The translations under genes and the position numbers were made by a program. A stretch of DNA of 64,000 bases from Girardinichthys multiradiatus (taxonomy: Eukaryota > Chordata > Actinopteri > Cyprinodontiformes > Goodeidae). The DNA is taken from assembly GCF_021462225.1 (NCBI RefSeq), contig NC_061797.1, forward strand, positions 37,846,147 through 37,910,146, written 5' to 3'. Below the pieces are notes generated by a model, which was not told the DNA's origin, did no database searches, and saw only the letters and a list, made by a program, of their open reading frames with translations. Below, one piece after another: positions 33,801 to 44,500 of the stretch; within the stretch, counting starts at the first letter, position 1, and every line of letters starts with the position of its first letter.

Positions 33801-35027
33801 GTAAGTAAATGTGATGCCAGATTTCACCAGTTGGGACGATCCTAACTGCTAAAATGTGTAGCAAATGAAATCTAATCGGTTTTGTGTTTCAGCTTCACAA
33901 TTACAAGTCAGTAATAAAGTTGTGAAGAAGCTAAGAGTATCTGATGAAGAACTGTTCAATCCCTGATCTGAAAATGGAGAGAGTACAGCATAACTGCAGA
34001 CTTATCAAGACATGACTGTCCACCCAAACAGACTAGGCAGAGCGGGCCTTAATCAGAGAAGTGCCCAAGTCACAAACGTGACATTTATGCAAGAAGGCAG
34101 AGTAAACGCCATTGTTAAAAGAAGGGCATAAGAAGTCATTTTTGCTCATTTCGACGAGCCATGTAGGGGTCACAGCAAGCGCCGATACCAGATGACACCA
34201 AAATTGAACTTTCTGGCATAGATGCAAAATCAATGTTTGGTAGAAAATCCCCAAGGTAAAAGATAGTGGCAGCACCATGCTGTGGGGATGCTTTTCATCA
34301 GCAGGGGCAAGGAAGCTAGTCAGTTGGAGAAATTAGTGGAGCTGAATCCAGAACAATCCTGAAAGAAAACCAGTTGGAGGCTGCAAAAGACTTGAGACTG
34401 GAGTCGAAGATCACGTTCAAGAAGGACTCACCAACAGCCAGTCAGAGCATCAATGGAATGGTTTAGTTCAGTGCAAAGCAAAGTGTTAGAATGACCCATA
34501 TTTGTTTAAGCTACATTTTACCCTAAACTGAGTATTAAATCCTACTTTTACAATCTGACCAACACTTTGCAAAATGTACAAAATTCTAAATGTGATACAT
34601 TTTTAAAAGGATGAATAGAAAAAATAAAATATGCAATCTATAGTTAAACTGTTTGATGAAACCTTATATGGTTTGTTTCACTGCACAGCTGCTTAGAAAA
34701 AAAACATGATATGTTGGGTGAGTCAAAATAAACATCCCTAATTACTCTAGTTCAAGCCAAATGGTCGTTCAAGCTGGCCAACCACCCACAGTTGTTGAAG
34801 CCACTGTCACAAAGCAGGGACTGTGTTAGGGTAGCTGTGCTTGTGGTGTGATGTCAAGCTGTTGTCTTGTCTTGGCAGTTGTCGGGGAGAAGGAGAAGAT
34901 GACTAACAGCGTAAATGTGCGCACAAGAGACAACAAGGTCCACGGAGAACTGCCAGTGTCTGAGGTGATTGCTCGACTGACCCTGCTTAAGCAGTCCCGC
35001 TGTCGTAATGCAGAAGAGGAGTTCTGA
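18814..35027 (+). CDS. tars3: Threonyl-tRNA synthetase 3 (TARSL2-type), 19 exons
   Basis: This charges tRNA-Thr with threonine. Coding exons: 18814-19137, 20473-20559, 21022-21209, 21307-21430, 22289-22413, 22729-22846, 23038-23102, 23214-23292, 23467-23613, 24999-25097, 26352-26518, 26634-26796, 31200-31337, 31588-31665, 31754-31854, 33079-33183, 33511-33583, 33686-33800, 34879-35027. All junctions keep phase, giving about 814 codons. Exon 1 encodes a leucine-rich coiled coil, which marks TARS3 rather than TARS1 and is thought to link it to the multisynthetase complex. Exon 2 is lysine-rich. TGS domain about 155-235; editing domain has HSSAH. Zinc ligands of the catalytic core appear as MNCPGHC, DDAHIFC and IIHRAILGS. 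The anticodon-binding domain ends …RNAEEEF. Intron 7 has a GC donor. Introns 1, 3, 4, 10, 12 and 18 carry repeat remnants. Complete and apparently functional. Confidence 0.96.
19231..20036 (+). mobile_element. Heavily decayed L2-type LINE reverse transcriptase piece (tars3 intron 1)
   Basis: Scattered frames resemble an L2 reverse transcriptase: an ISLLPILSKVLEH-like stretch near 19420-19470, then [20 protein letters not shown] at about 19795-19855, with altered blocks between. Stops and shifts are frequent, so this is an old copy. Confidence 0.6.
20036..20300 (+). repeat. Interspersed short repeat with tRNA-like promoter wording (tars3 intron 1)
   Basis: The wording CATGGTGGTGCAGTTAGTGC, TTTTGAATCCC, GTTTGCATGTTCTCC and TTAATTGGTCTCTC is that of a very common fish short repeat. 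The GAATCC block resembles the B box of tRNA-derived SINEs, but the rest does not fold as a tRNA by eye. Its family name is left open. Confidence 0.55.
20680..20925 (+). mobile_element. Degraded Tc1-type transposase fragment (tars3 intron 2)
   Basis: CAGTCAGGCACGGAGGTGG and the surrounding words resemble the Tc1 KHGGG(S/N)VMVW region and its flanks, with many changes. No ends were recognised. Confidence 0.4.
21940..22150 (+). mobile_element. Degraded Tc1-type transposase fragment (tars3 intron 4)
   Basis: The segment GTGAAACGTGGTGGTCGTG, then TAATGGTTTGGGACC, translates in a broken frame to [12 protein letters not shown], the Tc1 core signature. Flanking sequence gives no clear ends. Confidence 0.45.
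23103..23213 (+). other. GC-AG intron (tars3 intron 7)
   Basis: Exon 7 must end with AG at 23102 so that Arg is completed by the A at 23214 (VYR then CGPLIDL). The intron therefore starts GCAAGT and ends CAG. The remaining donor bases (AG before, AAGT after) match consensus strongly, the usual compensation in GC donors. It is 111 bp long. Confidence 0.88.
23614..24998. other. tars3 intron 9, nothing recognised
   Basis: No coding block or recognisable repeat end was seen in this 1.4-kb intron. Confidence 0.4.
25550..25650 (+). mobile_element. Tc1-type right-end remnant (tars3 intron 10)
   Basis: The run AAGTCTGTGGTTGTTGAGGG, then AAAAAGTTCAAGGGGTGTG and CCTTCAAGGCTCTGTA, matches the 3' end of the CAGTGCCTTGCAAAAG family. 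No left end or transposase was found nearby. The rest of the intron (25098-26351) is unassigned. Confidence 0.55.
27082..27350 (+). mobile_element. Old Tc1 5' end remnant (tars3 intron 12)
   Basis: The end CAGGTGCATCTCGAAAACTA follows a TA. The piece near 27298-27340 reads like the start of a Tc1 transposase (MGKTAVL… in a broken frame). The ends differ from the CAGGTCC family, so this is a related but separate family. Confidence 0.6.
27690..28930 (-). mobile_element. L2-type LINE, reverse transcriptase 3' half (tars3 intron 12)
   Basis: Minus-strand frames give, in order, a [15 protein letters not shown] region near 28790, [12 protein letters not shown] near 28690, [20 protein letters not shown] near 28440 and the L2 signature [19 protein letters not shown] near 28180. 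[20 protein letters not shown] follows near 27950. The 3' tail near 27690-27750 has the usual L2 words (AGCACCTTGAGTGCC on the minus strand). Stops and a frame break near 28220 make it dead. Confidence 0.85.
29132..30740 (+). mobile_element. Tc1 transposon, CAGGTCC family, copy C (tars3 intron 12)
   Basis: A full-length 1609-bp element with both terminal repeats, flanked by TA at 29130-29131 and 30741-30742. It is inserted in the sense direction in an intron of more than 4 kb of tars3. The left end carries a small change (CTCAAAAAATTTGC in place of CTCAAAATATTAGC). Confidence 0.95.
29460..30463 (+). pseudogene. Tc1 transposase with nonsense codon and frameshift (copy C)
   Basis: Codon 75, CGA (Arg) in other copies, is TGA here (29682-29684), a CpG-type transition. 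A one-base deletion near 30026 (GTCTGGGTGCC in place of GTCTGGGGTGCC) shifts the frame before the second catalytic Asp. The frame shared with the C-terminal part still contains [10 protein letters not shown] and NPIENLW. It is otherwise close to copy A. Confidence 0.92.
30780..30910 (+). mobile_element. Old Tc1 3' end remnant (tars3 intron 12)
   Basis: TTTTTCTTATTGGTCTGACG, then AATATTCTAATCCTTAATG, resembles the inner part of a Tc1 3' repeat but is not the CAGGTCC family. It may be the other end of the remnant at 27082, split by the L2 and copy C. That pairing is inferred. Confidence 0.4.
31855..33078. other. tars3 intron 15, nothing recognised
   Basis: AT-rich intron of 1.2 kb without a coding block or identifiable repeat. 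Confidence 0.4.
33960..34500 (+). mobile_element. Degraded Tc1-type internal fragment (tars3 intron 18)
   Basis: Words such as GCAGCACCATGCTGTGGGGA, TTTTCATCAGCAGGGGC, CAAAAGACTTGAGACTGG and ATCAATGGAATGGTTTAG belong to a common fish Tc1-type repeat whose coding frame is long lost. No clear ends were seen. Confidence 0.55.
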
Positions 35028-35407
35028 TGAAGATGTGCTAAACAAAGTTAAAGTGTGTCCCTAGGTTACCTTAGGCACAGTAGTAAAGTTGGAGGAGCAC
35101 TGAATGGGCAGATGATGGCACATATGTAGATGGTTTTTGGAAAGTAATACAAGTGAAACAAACAGAAATAGATCATATTCTTGTGTAAGTGTGTTCAATG
35201 AATGGGGGAAAAGAAGATATGCCCATGTAATCGTCGGTGAACTGCAGGGTGAGCTCTGAATATTCAATTATTTCCTGGCAGTCTAAATCAATTTGAAGGA
35301 ACCCGAGCTAATAATTTCAAGATCAAGTCTGATCTCTATAATCATGAAAATGTAAAATGGAGACATATTCCCACAACTATCTGCCCTCCTGTGGGAAAAA
35401 AACTTAA

Positions 35408-35413
35408 AATAAA
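35408..35413 (+). terminator. tars3 polyadenylation signal candidate
   Basis: AATAAA lies about 380 bp after the stop codon and is followed within 30 bases by a GT-rich stretch (AAAATGTGTTTCTTGTC). It is the first such signal in the 3' flank. Confidence 0.5.
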
Positions 35414-35539
35414 AATCTACAAAATGTGTTTCTTGTCTTTACTTCTACAACAGCAGTAGATTACATTTTATTTTGTCTCCCAGGATTTACCTAGATTTTT
35501 TTTTTTTTACATAAATGGCAATTACTGTTAATTGAATAA

Positions 35540-37133
35540 CAGTGTATCACAAAAGTGAGTACACCCCTCACATTCCTGCAGATATTCAAGCATATGTTTT
35601 CATGGGACAACACTGACAAAATGACACTTTGACACAATGAAAAGTAGTCTGTGTCCAGCTTATATAACAGTGTAAATTTATTCTTCCCTCAAAATTATTC
35701 AAGATACAGCCATTAATGTCTGAACCACCGGCAACAAAAGTGAGTACACCCCTTAATGAAAGTTCCTGAAGTGTCAATATTTTGTGTGGCCACCATTATT
35801 TACCAGAACTGCCTTAACTCTCCTGGGCATGGAGTTTACCAGAGCTTCAAAGGTTGCCACTGGAATGCTTTTCCATGACGACATCACGGAGCTGGCGGAT
35901 ATTCGAGACTTTGCACTTCTCCGCCTTACGCTTGAGGATGTCCCAAAGATGTTCTATAGGGTTTAGGTCTGGAGACACGCTTGGCCAGTCCATCACCTTT
36001 ACCCTCAGCCTCTTCCATAAAGCAGGGGTCATCTTAGAGGTGTGTTTGGGGTCATTATCATGCTGGAACACTGCCATGCGACCCAGTTTCCAGAGGTTGG
36101 GGATCATGCTCTGCTTCAGTATTTCACAGTACATATTGGAGTTCATGTGTCCCTGTGTAACCCTAACCCTGCACTCATGCAGCCCCAGACCATGGCATTC
36201 CCACCACCATGCTTGACTGTAGGCATCACACACTTATCTTTGTACTCCTCACCTGATTGCTGCCACGCATGTTTGAGACCATCTGAACCAAACAAATTAA
36301 TCTTGGTCTCATCAGACATGGTTCCAGTAATCCATGTCCTTTGTTGACATGTCTTCAGCAAACTGTTTTGTCTTGTTTTGTCTTGTGGACAGACTTCAGA
36401 AGAGGCTTTCTTCTGGAATGACGGCCATGCAGACCAATTTCATGTAGTGTGCGGCGTATGGTCTGAGCACTAACAGGCTGACCCCCCACCTCTTCAATCA
36501 CTACAGCAATGCTGACAGGACTCCTGCACCTATCTTTCAAAGACAGCATTTGAATGTGACGCTGAGCACGTGCACTCAGCTTCTTTGGACGACCAACGCG
36601 AGGTCTGTTCTGAGTGGACACTGCTCTTTTAAAACGCTGGATGATCTTGGTCACTGTGCTGCAGCTCAGTTTCAGGGTGTTGGTAATCCTCTTGTAGCTT
36701 TGGCCATCTTCATGTAGTGCAACAATTCGTCTTTTAAGATCCTCAGGGAGTCCTTTGCCATGAGGTGCCGTGTTGGAACTTTTAGTGACCAGTATGAAAG
36801 TGCGAGAGCTGTACTACAAAATTAAACACACCTGCTCCCTATGCACACCTGAGACCTAGTAACGCTAACGGGTCACATGACATGAAAATGACAAGAGTGC
36901 TCAATTTGGACATAGTCTCTTAGGGCTGTACTCACTTTTGTTGCTGGTGGTTCAGACATTAATGGCTGTATCTTGAGTTATTTTGAGGGAAGAATAACTT
37001 TACACTGTTATATAAGCTGCACACAGACTACTTTTCATTGTCAAAGTGTCACTTTGTCAGTGTTGTCCCATGAAAACATATACTTAAATATCTGCAGGAA
37101 TGTGAGGGGTGAACTCACGTTTGTGATACACTG
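35540..37133 (-). mobile_element. Tc1 transposon, CAGTGTATCACAAAAGTGAG family
   Basis: The ends CAGTGTATCACAAAAGTG and its inverse close a 1594-bp element. The right side is followed by TA; the left side has AA, perhaps a mutated TA. Each arm has an outer and an inner copy of an ACAAAAGTGAGTACACC-type motif about 200 bp apart, an IR/DR layout. It lies between tars3 and tm2d3. Confidence 0.9.
35774..36761 (-). pseudogene. Tc1 transposase pseudogene (CAGTGTATC family)
   Basis: The start codon at 36761 is followed by a one-base loss in the AAAGG run, so the first 35 codons are out of frame. The helix-turn-helix segment then reads well (TKIIQRFKRAVSTQ, RPKKLSARAQRHIQ). A small deletion near 36385 breaks the frame again. 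The catalytic blocks survive: [16 protein letters not shown] and DLNPIEHLWDILK. The natural end (…GGHTKY) is at 35774. Confidence 0.88.
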
Positions 37134-37135
37134 TA

Positions 37136-38510
37136 TATTGGGTGCATTCTTGCAGCATATGTTGATGTAGAAGATCAGGAACATAGTAGTGTAGGGTTGT
37201 AAAATGTATTACTCCTGTTCTTGCACATGATTGTGCTAATTTTTAATTAAAGGACAACAATAGTGGGATTTCCCATCAAATGTATGTGAATAAAATATAA
37301 TCAACTGTCCAAATGTGAGTCTTAATATTTTGGAATATGGAGATTTTAATGTCAAGAATATTGTAGGTGGCATAACTGAGGTACAGGAAGCTGCACAGCG
37401 ATCTGCACTTATCTAAGGCCAAAATTCCACAATCTTATGATTTGTTAAATATATATGTGATTATTTGAATAAAAGTGATACATTTGTTAAATAAAATAAT
37501 TATGATTTAAATGCGTCAAAATGTAATAAATTCACTAATAGTTCTGTAAATCAAAAAAAAAATTGATTTGTGTATAACTTTTTATTATATTGAATACTTT
37601 TAACTTAAAAAAATAAATTATTGAAGTATTTCTTTTATATTACCTGTGCTAATGTCCATAGTAAAATAATTTAACCATTTCATACAGCTATTGAAATAGA
37701 CTAACATCTGATTGATTAACATACACAGCAGCAACTCAACTGCACACCAATCAGGTGTTTTTCACTGTGCGCACTGAGTTTGATGGGTAGGTTTAAGTAG
37801 AATAAATATGTGGTTTGCTGTAACATGGGACAAAGAAAATTTGAGTTGGAATAAATAGTTAATTCTGCTTTGAGATATAATTCACATAAATCGATAATTA
37901 AATTGTAATGAATTATTTTCACATTTAAATAATTATTCAGGAATATATTTATTCAATGTATTCATTTCCTGTTTATTAAATGATTATCTATATAACTGTA
38001 TTTTTACTGACTTCTTGATGCATAAAATTGTTCTGCACATTAATTAAAAAGATGCCTTCAGAGAACCTTAAAGGACCCGCCCCTAAATATGCTACGTTCA
38101 AGGAACATCACGGGATATGTTCCCTTACTGCTTCAGCCCCACTGAGCAGGTTTAGTAACTAGAAAATAAAAGGCAAGTCGGATTTTTTTAATTTTTTTTT
38201 TTGGTTTTTCTTTTACATGTATTATGCTTAAATTGTTTTGATAAGAAGAGCTACACCAGAAAGCATAATTTTAAGTTTACGCTTTTTTCGTCTTTGTAAA
38301 CTCAACCAAAAAAAAACCAAAAAACATATTCGGTTGTTTAAAGCTAGATGAGCGTTTTATTTATCCCATTCAGTATTGGTTCTATAAATAAAACACAAAG
38401 AGCAGAGACGGCTTGGGATAACCCGTGATCGGTTTCAACGAAATGCCCTCCATCAATAACGGTTCCTACATGCCGTGAATGCAGCTGCTGCTTCTTGTTC
38501 CGCAGCAACA
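37136..38510. promoter_or_regulatory. tars3-tm2d3 intergenic region and tm2d3 5' flank
   Basis: AT-rich sequence with no coding block. Close to tm2d3 there is a GC-box-like GACCCGCCCCT (near 38075) and a spaced palindrome with arms GGAACAT and ATGTTCC (38102-38108 and 38117-38123). A two-codon upstream frame (ATG CCG TGA at 38470) precedes the tm2d3 start. The promoter assignment is positional. Confidence 0.4.
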
Positions 38511-41500
38511 ATGGCTACCAGCTGTCATACATGGAGACCAGACCGAGGACGGACCTGGAAACATTATGGGATAGTTGTCGTCTTGTTTATGGATTTATTT
38601 TTACAGTTCGTAAACGGTATGTTTATGTATATAGTTACATTTATTGAAGAAAGAGTCGCTAGCTTTTAGTTTTCTAACCGTAGCTAGCAACACTGTGCTA
38701 GCATAGCAAGCTAGCCCCTGCACTTAGCTGCTTCTGTATGAAAAGAACACTGACTGAGATGCACTGATTCAATCATTATTTTTACTGTTAATAACAACAA
38801 AGCAGTAGGTATTACTACTAATTTAGGAGGAATTACTGTATCCTCTTGTCATCTCGGTGACGAAGCGAACTTGCCTAAATAAGCTGTGCTTTTTTCTCAA
38901 TATGGTCGCTGATCAGGGTACCTAAGTTCTCCCCATGATGGCCAGGAGCCCCCGTACACAAGGGACACCCAGCGTGGAACTACCACCAGCAACAGCTCGG
39001 TGGTCCCTACTGTAACCTCTGGTAAGTTCAAACAATATACACTGCTCAAAAAAATAAAGGGAACACTCAAACAACACATCCTAGATCTGAATGAATGAAA
39101 TATTTTCATTGCTGTTTTGTACAAAGTTGAATGTGCTGACAACAAATCACACAAAGGTCATCAATGGAAATCAAATTTTTTAAACAATGGAGGCCTGGAT
39201 TTGGAGTCACACACAAAATTAATGTAGAAAACACTACAGGCTGATCCAACTTTGATGTAATGTCCTTAAAACAAGTCAAAATGAGGCTCAGTATTGTGTG
39301 TGGCCACCATGTGTCTGTATGACATCCCTACAACGCCTGGGCATACTCCTGATGAGACGGCGGATGGTCTCCTGAGGGATCTCCTCCCGGACCTGGACGA
39401 AAGCATCCGCCAACTTCTGGACAGTCTGTGGTGCAACGTGATGTTGGTGGATGGAGCAAGACATGATGTCCCAGATGTGTTCAATCAGATTCAGGTCTGG
39501 GGAACAGGCGGGCCAGTCCATGGCTTCAATGTCTTCATCTTGCAGGAACTGCTGACACACTCCAGCCGCATGAGGTCTAGCAATGTCCTGCATTAGGAGG
39601 AACCCAGGGCCAACCGCACCAGCATATGGTCTCACAAGGGGTCTGAGGATCTCATCTCGGTACCTAATGGCAGTCAGGCTACTTATGGGAAACCGGTCAT
39701 GCTGAAGGATGTTGCAGGCAGCAGATCGCTCTCCACGGTGTCACCAGACTCTGTCACGTCTGTCACATGTACTCAATGTGAACCTGCTTTCATCTGTGAA
39801 GAGCACAGGGTGCCAGTGGCAAATTTGCCAATCCTGGTGTTCTTTGGCAAATGCCGAGCGTCCTGCACGGTGTTGGGCTGTGAGCACAACCCCCATTTGT
39901 GGACGCTTGGCCCTCATACCATCCTCATGGAGTCGGTTTCTAACCGTTTGTGCAGACACATGCACATTTGTGGCCTGCTGGAGGTCATTTTGCAGGGCTC
40001 TGGCAGTGCTCCTCCTGTTCCTCCTTGCACAAAGGCGGAGGTAACGGTCCTGTTGCTGGGTTGTTGCCCTCCTACGGCCTCCTCCACGTCTCCTGGTGTA
40101 CTGGCCTGTCTCCTTTTAGCGCCTCCAGGCTCTGGACACTACGCTGACAGACACAGCAAACCTTCTTTCCACATCTCGCATTGATGTGCCATCCTGGATG
40201 AGCTGCACTACCTGAGCCAGTTGTGTGGGTTGTAGAGTCCGTCTCATGCTACCACAAGTGTGAAAGCACCACCAACATTCAAAAGTAACCAAAACATCAG
40301 CCAGAAAGCATCGGTACTGAGAAGTGGTCTGTGGTCCCCACCTGCAGAACCACTCCTTTATTGAGTGTGTCTTGCTGATAGCCAAAGATTTCCCCCTGTT
40401 GTCTTTTCCATTTGCACAACATCATGTGAAATTGATTGTCTATCAGTGTTGCTTCCTAAGTGGACAGTTTGATTTCAAAGAAGTTTGATGTACTTGGAGT
40501 TATAGTGTGTTGTTTAAGGGTTCCCTTTATTTTTTTGAGCAGTGTATATTCATCATATGGAATATATCATTAATTTTCTTTTAGCACGAAATCCCTTTTA
40601 TACAAATAAGTAGGACAGCTGTTAATATCCTGTATCTTTGAATTGATAGACAGCTCTTTAGCAGTCTTGAAAAGTCTGGAAATGTATGATATTCGATGCT
40701 ATTATTTGTTATGTTAGAATTTTTAACACAGAAATGTTGGCCTACTAAAAAGTATTTCCATGTATGGTAATGTGTTTGTACTCAATACTTGGTCAGGGCT
40801 CCTTTTGCATGACTTACTGCATCAATGCGGTGTGGCATGGAGGTGATCAGCCGGTGGTTCTGAGAGCGGTTTAACAGCAGCCTTACGCTTGTTTCCATTG
40901 TGGGCTTTAGTGCTTCTGATCCTCATCTGTACAATACTAAACCTTTGCTGGCCAATCAAGCACAGTGATACTATGACCATCTGATTTTTGGAGTGTTACT
41001 AGCTGTAAGCAATAATCATTGAAATTATTTAATTGAGAATATATATATATATACACACATATTATTTCCTTTACATACTAATACGTCTAAATGTATGCCT
41101 ACCTTTTTCTTCTTAATAGAGAATTGTTTTCTGTTGCTGGTCAGCAAACAGCGTTAATATATCTGTAACTACAGAGTTACATTGTATTATTGTATTTTAA
41201 TAGGCACCCTACTTAAAAAGCAGAGTTCTTTGTCCAACACAGCCAATCGTTTTTTGCCAACTCTGTTAATGTGTTTTATTGTCAATCCAAATTCAATGCC
41301 GGATGTTGCGCAGTTTCTCCAACAGATGAGGAGAACCACACTGCGAAATGTCCAAGCGCAGGTTTGTGTGATCGACTGCCTGCTGTTTGCTTTCATTGCA
41401 ATTACCAACACAACTGCACTTATGGGAAACCGGCATCTTTCACTTGTAAACCCAAGAAAGGCGTTCATTGCATAGTGAGTAACATTTCCTTTATGGGTCT

Positions 41501-44500
41501 GATTTACACAAAGGGCTTGTAAGAGTTACTCTGTAGTAATGTTTTTAATCAAATGTGCAGGGAAAGTCAGGAGAGCAGCAGAGCAACTTTACTCTCTCCA
41601 TCACCTGTCAGTTCTGCTGGCAGCTGGACCCATCCAAGTACCGCTGCTCAAACTCCACCAACTGTATGACAGTGTCCTGTCCCCGCAAACGCTACAACGC
41701 CACCTGTGACGTCTTGGACCACATGCATTGTTTAGGTATGACTACAGATGTTTTGAAAAGGTCTGACTTGCCTTTGGTAACAATGGGATAACTATATACG
41801 CACAGTTTACTGTGCAAATTCTGTATTCGTCATCTACTTTGAGCTTATAGAGAGATGGTTCCTTTTCCATGAAAAGATATGGACAGTTGGGTTTTTTTCC
41901 TGTTAATGGAGCACTGAGTCATGCAAAACTTTGCATTGTCTACTTCTGTTACATAAACAGTAATGAAAAGTGTGGGATGACTTTTTTGCTATCTCCATTT
42001 AAAAGGTGGCTTAAATTTATACAATTAAATTAGTTTTGCATGCAGGTAAACAGCAGTGTGTAGAAGATTTATACAAAACTGCTTTGTGCATGTTTTTTTT
42101 TATTTCCTTTTGCACATTTATGCACCAAGAGTATGTAGGCTATATTAAAATGACTGAATGCTGCAGCCTGTGCTGTATTCAGCTTGTAGAGGATGTTCAT
42201 TTTTCTCTCCCACTGACTGAAAAGAAGCTACTGTTGGCAAACAAAGATGTGAAACAGCACTCAGAAAAAAATGGCATGCAAATTTAGATGTCAGATTCAT
42301 TGTTTGTAGCTTTGTGATTACTCTGTTGAGAAAGAATATGCGTCAAAAAGGCAGACTGATTTCCCAGTGATGTTTTTGTTATTGGATGGGAAATGCTTTT
42401 CATTCTAAACTGTGCCTCCCTTTAAGGTTATGTTTGCGTAATCTCATTCTGATTGTAGGTAGAAAAAGAGCAATAATCTGTGCCAGCATATTCTGTGATG
42501 AGATACATGAGATTTGTTTTCGCATTATTCCTTTTTCACTGTGGCCACCCAGCACATAGGATTCTGAAATCACCTTAGTTTGGCACAATTTTTGTACTAG
42601 TTTACCTTCAACTGAGTGATTAGTAATTAAAGGTCCTTAACTACACTTGTATCCGTTCGTTGTTTTTATTTTGTGCCCTAGAAGAAACTCTTTATATTTT
42701 TGAATGATTAAGGCCATATGTTACCAACGAAGAGAAAAATAGACTTCTGAGAATTAAGGGTTTAAATGAGATAGCTGCTGCTCCTGAAAGTCCCTTGGTC
42801 TAATTACGTTTGAAAATGAAACATTTATTTTAGCATGAGTAATGACCTGGTGTGTTTAAGTTATGCTTGCACTCGATTGATTTTATGACTAGAAAATGTC
42901 AGTTTTGTGTTGTCTGAATTCGTAGGCAACATATGTTGACAACAAGTTTGTTGCTGTGGCTGTTTTTCTAGACTGTATCAGACAGGAATATATGTAGTTC
43001 TACTTTCCGAATGTTATAACAGCCTCTCACACATTTAACATATGCAGTGCCTTGTAAAAGTATTCATACCACTTGAACATTTTCCACATTTTGTCACATT
43101 ACAGCTGCAAACCTTAATTTATTGAAACTGGGATTTTATGTGAAAAACAATTACAGCTGCATTTACAGCTTTAAGTCTTTTAGGGGATGCCTCAGCCAGC
43201 TTTGCACATCTAAACCGAAATTTTGCCTAATTTAGTCAGATTGGCTAAAAAGCATCTATGAACAACAATTTTTAAACGTTGCCACAAATTCTGAAATGTT
43301 GGTTAAATTTTTACCACTCTGCTACAAAGGCCAGATTTTTGGAGCATAAAACTAATAGTTGTCTTTTCAAGAGATTCTCCCACCTGAGCCGTGGATTTCT
43401 GCAGCTCATGCTGCATGGCGAAGCTGAAAAGAAGTTTGGACACACCTTCTTATTCAGTATTTTCTTTATTTTCATGACTATGAATATTGTAGCTTCACAC
43501 TGAAGGCATCAAAACTATGAATTAACACATGTGGAATTATATACTGAACAAAAAAGTGTGAAACAACTGAAAATATGTCTTATATTCTAGGTTCTTCAAA
43601 GTAGCCACCTTTTGCTTTGATTACTGCTCCGCACACTCTTGGTATTCTGTTGATGAGCTTCAAGAGGTAGTCACCTGAAATGGTTTTCCAACAGTCTTGA
43701 AGGAGTTCCCAGAGATGCTTAGCACTTGTTGGCCCTTTTGCCTTCATTCTGCGGTCCAGCTCACCCCAAAACATCTCGATTGGGTTCTGGTCCAGTGACT
43801 GTGGAGGCCAGGTCATCTGGCGCAGCACCCCATCACTCTCCTTCTTGGTCAAATAGCCCTTACACAGCCTGGAGGTGTGTTTGGGGTCATTGTCCTGTTG
43901 AAAAATAAATGATGGTCCAACTAAACGCAAACCGGATGGAATAGCATGCCGCTGCAAGATGCTGTGGTAACCATGCTGGTTCAGTATGCCTTCAATTTTG
44001 AATAAATCCCCAACAGTGTCACCAGCAAAACACCTCCACACCATCACACCTCCTCCTCCATGCTTCACAGTGGGAACCAGGCATGTAGAGTCCATCTGTT
44101 CACCTCTTCTGCGCCGCACAAAGACACGGTGGTTGGAACCAAAGATCTCAAACTTGGACTCATCAGATCAAAGCACAGATTTCCACTGGTCTAATGTCCA
44201 TTCCTTGTGGTCTTTAGCCCAAACACGTCTCTTCTGCTTGTTGCCTGTCCTCAGCAGTGGTTTCCTAGCAGCTATTTTACCATGAAGGCCTGATTCACAC
44301 AGTCTCCTCTTAACAGTTGTTCTAGAGATGTGTCTGCTGCTAGAACTCTGTGTGGCATTGACCTGTTCTCTAATCTGAGCTGCTGTTAACCTGCGATTTC
44401 TGAGGCTGGTGACTCGGATGAACTTATCATCCGCAGCAGAGGTGACTCTTGGTCTTCCTTTCCTGGGGCGGTTCTCATGTGAGCCAGTTTCTTTGTAGCA

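Noticed and set aside
38102..38123. A spaced palindrome GGAACAT / ATGTTCC upstream of tm2d3 as a hormone-receptor site.
   Set aside because: The spacer is 8 bases, while glucocorticoid-type sites need 3. A chance palindrome of this size is expected in a window this long.
38475..38510. tm2d3 translation from 38475.
   Set aside because: The codon there is GTG, not ATG. The first in-frame ATG, with strong context, is at 38511.
39699..40184. A 161-codon plus-strand frame in tm2d3 intron 2.
   Set aside because: It is antisense to the Tc1 transposase pseudogene of the CACTGCTC family and contains no motif.
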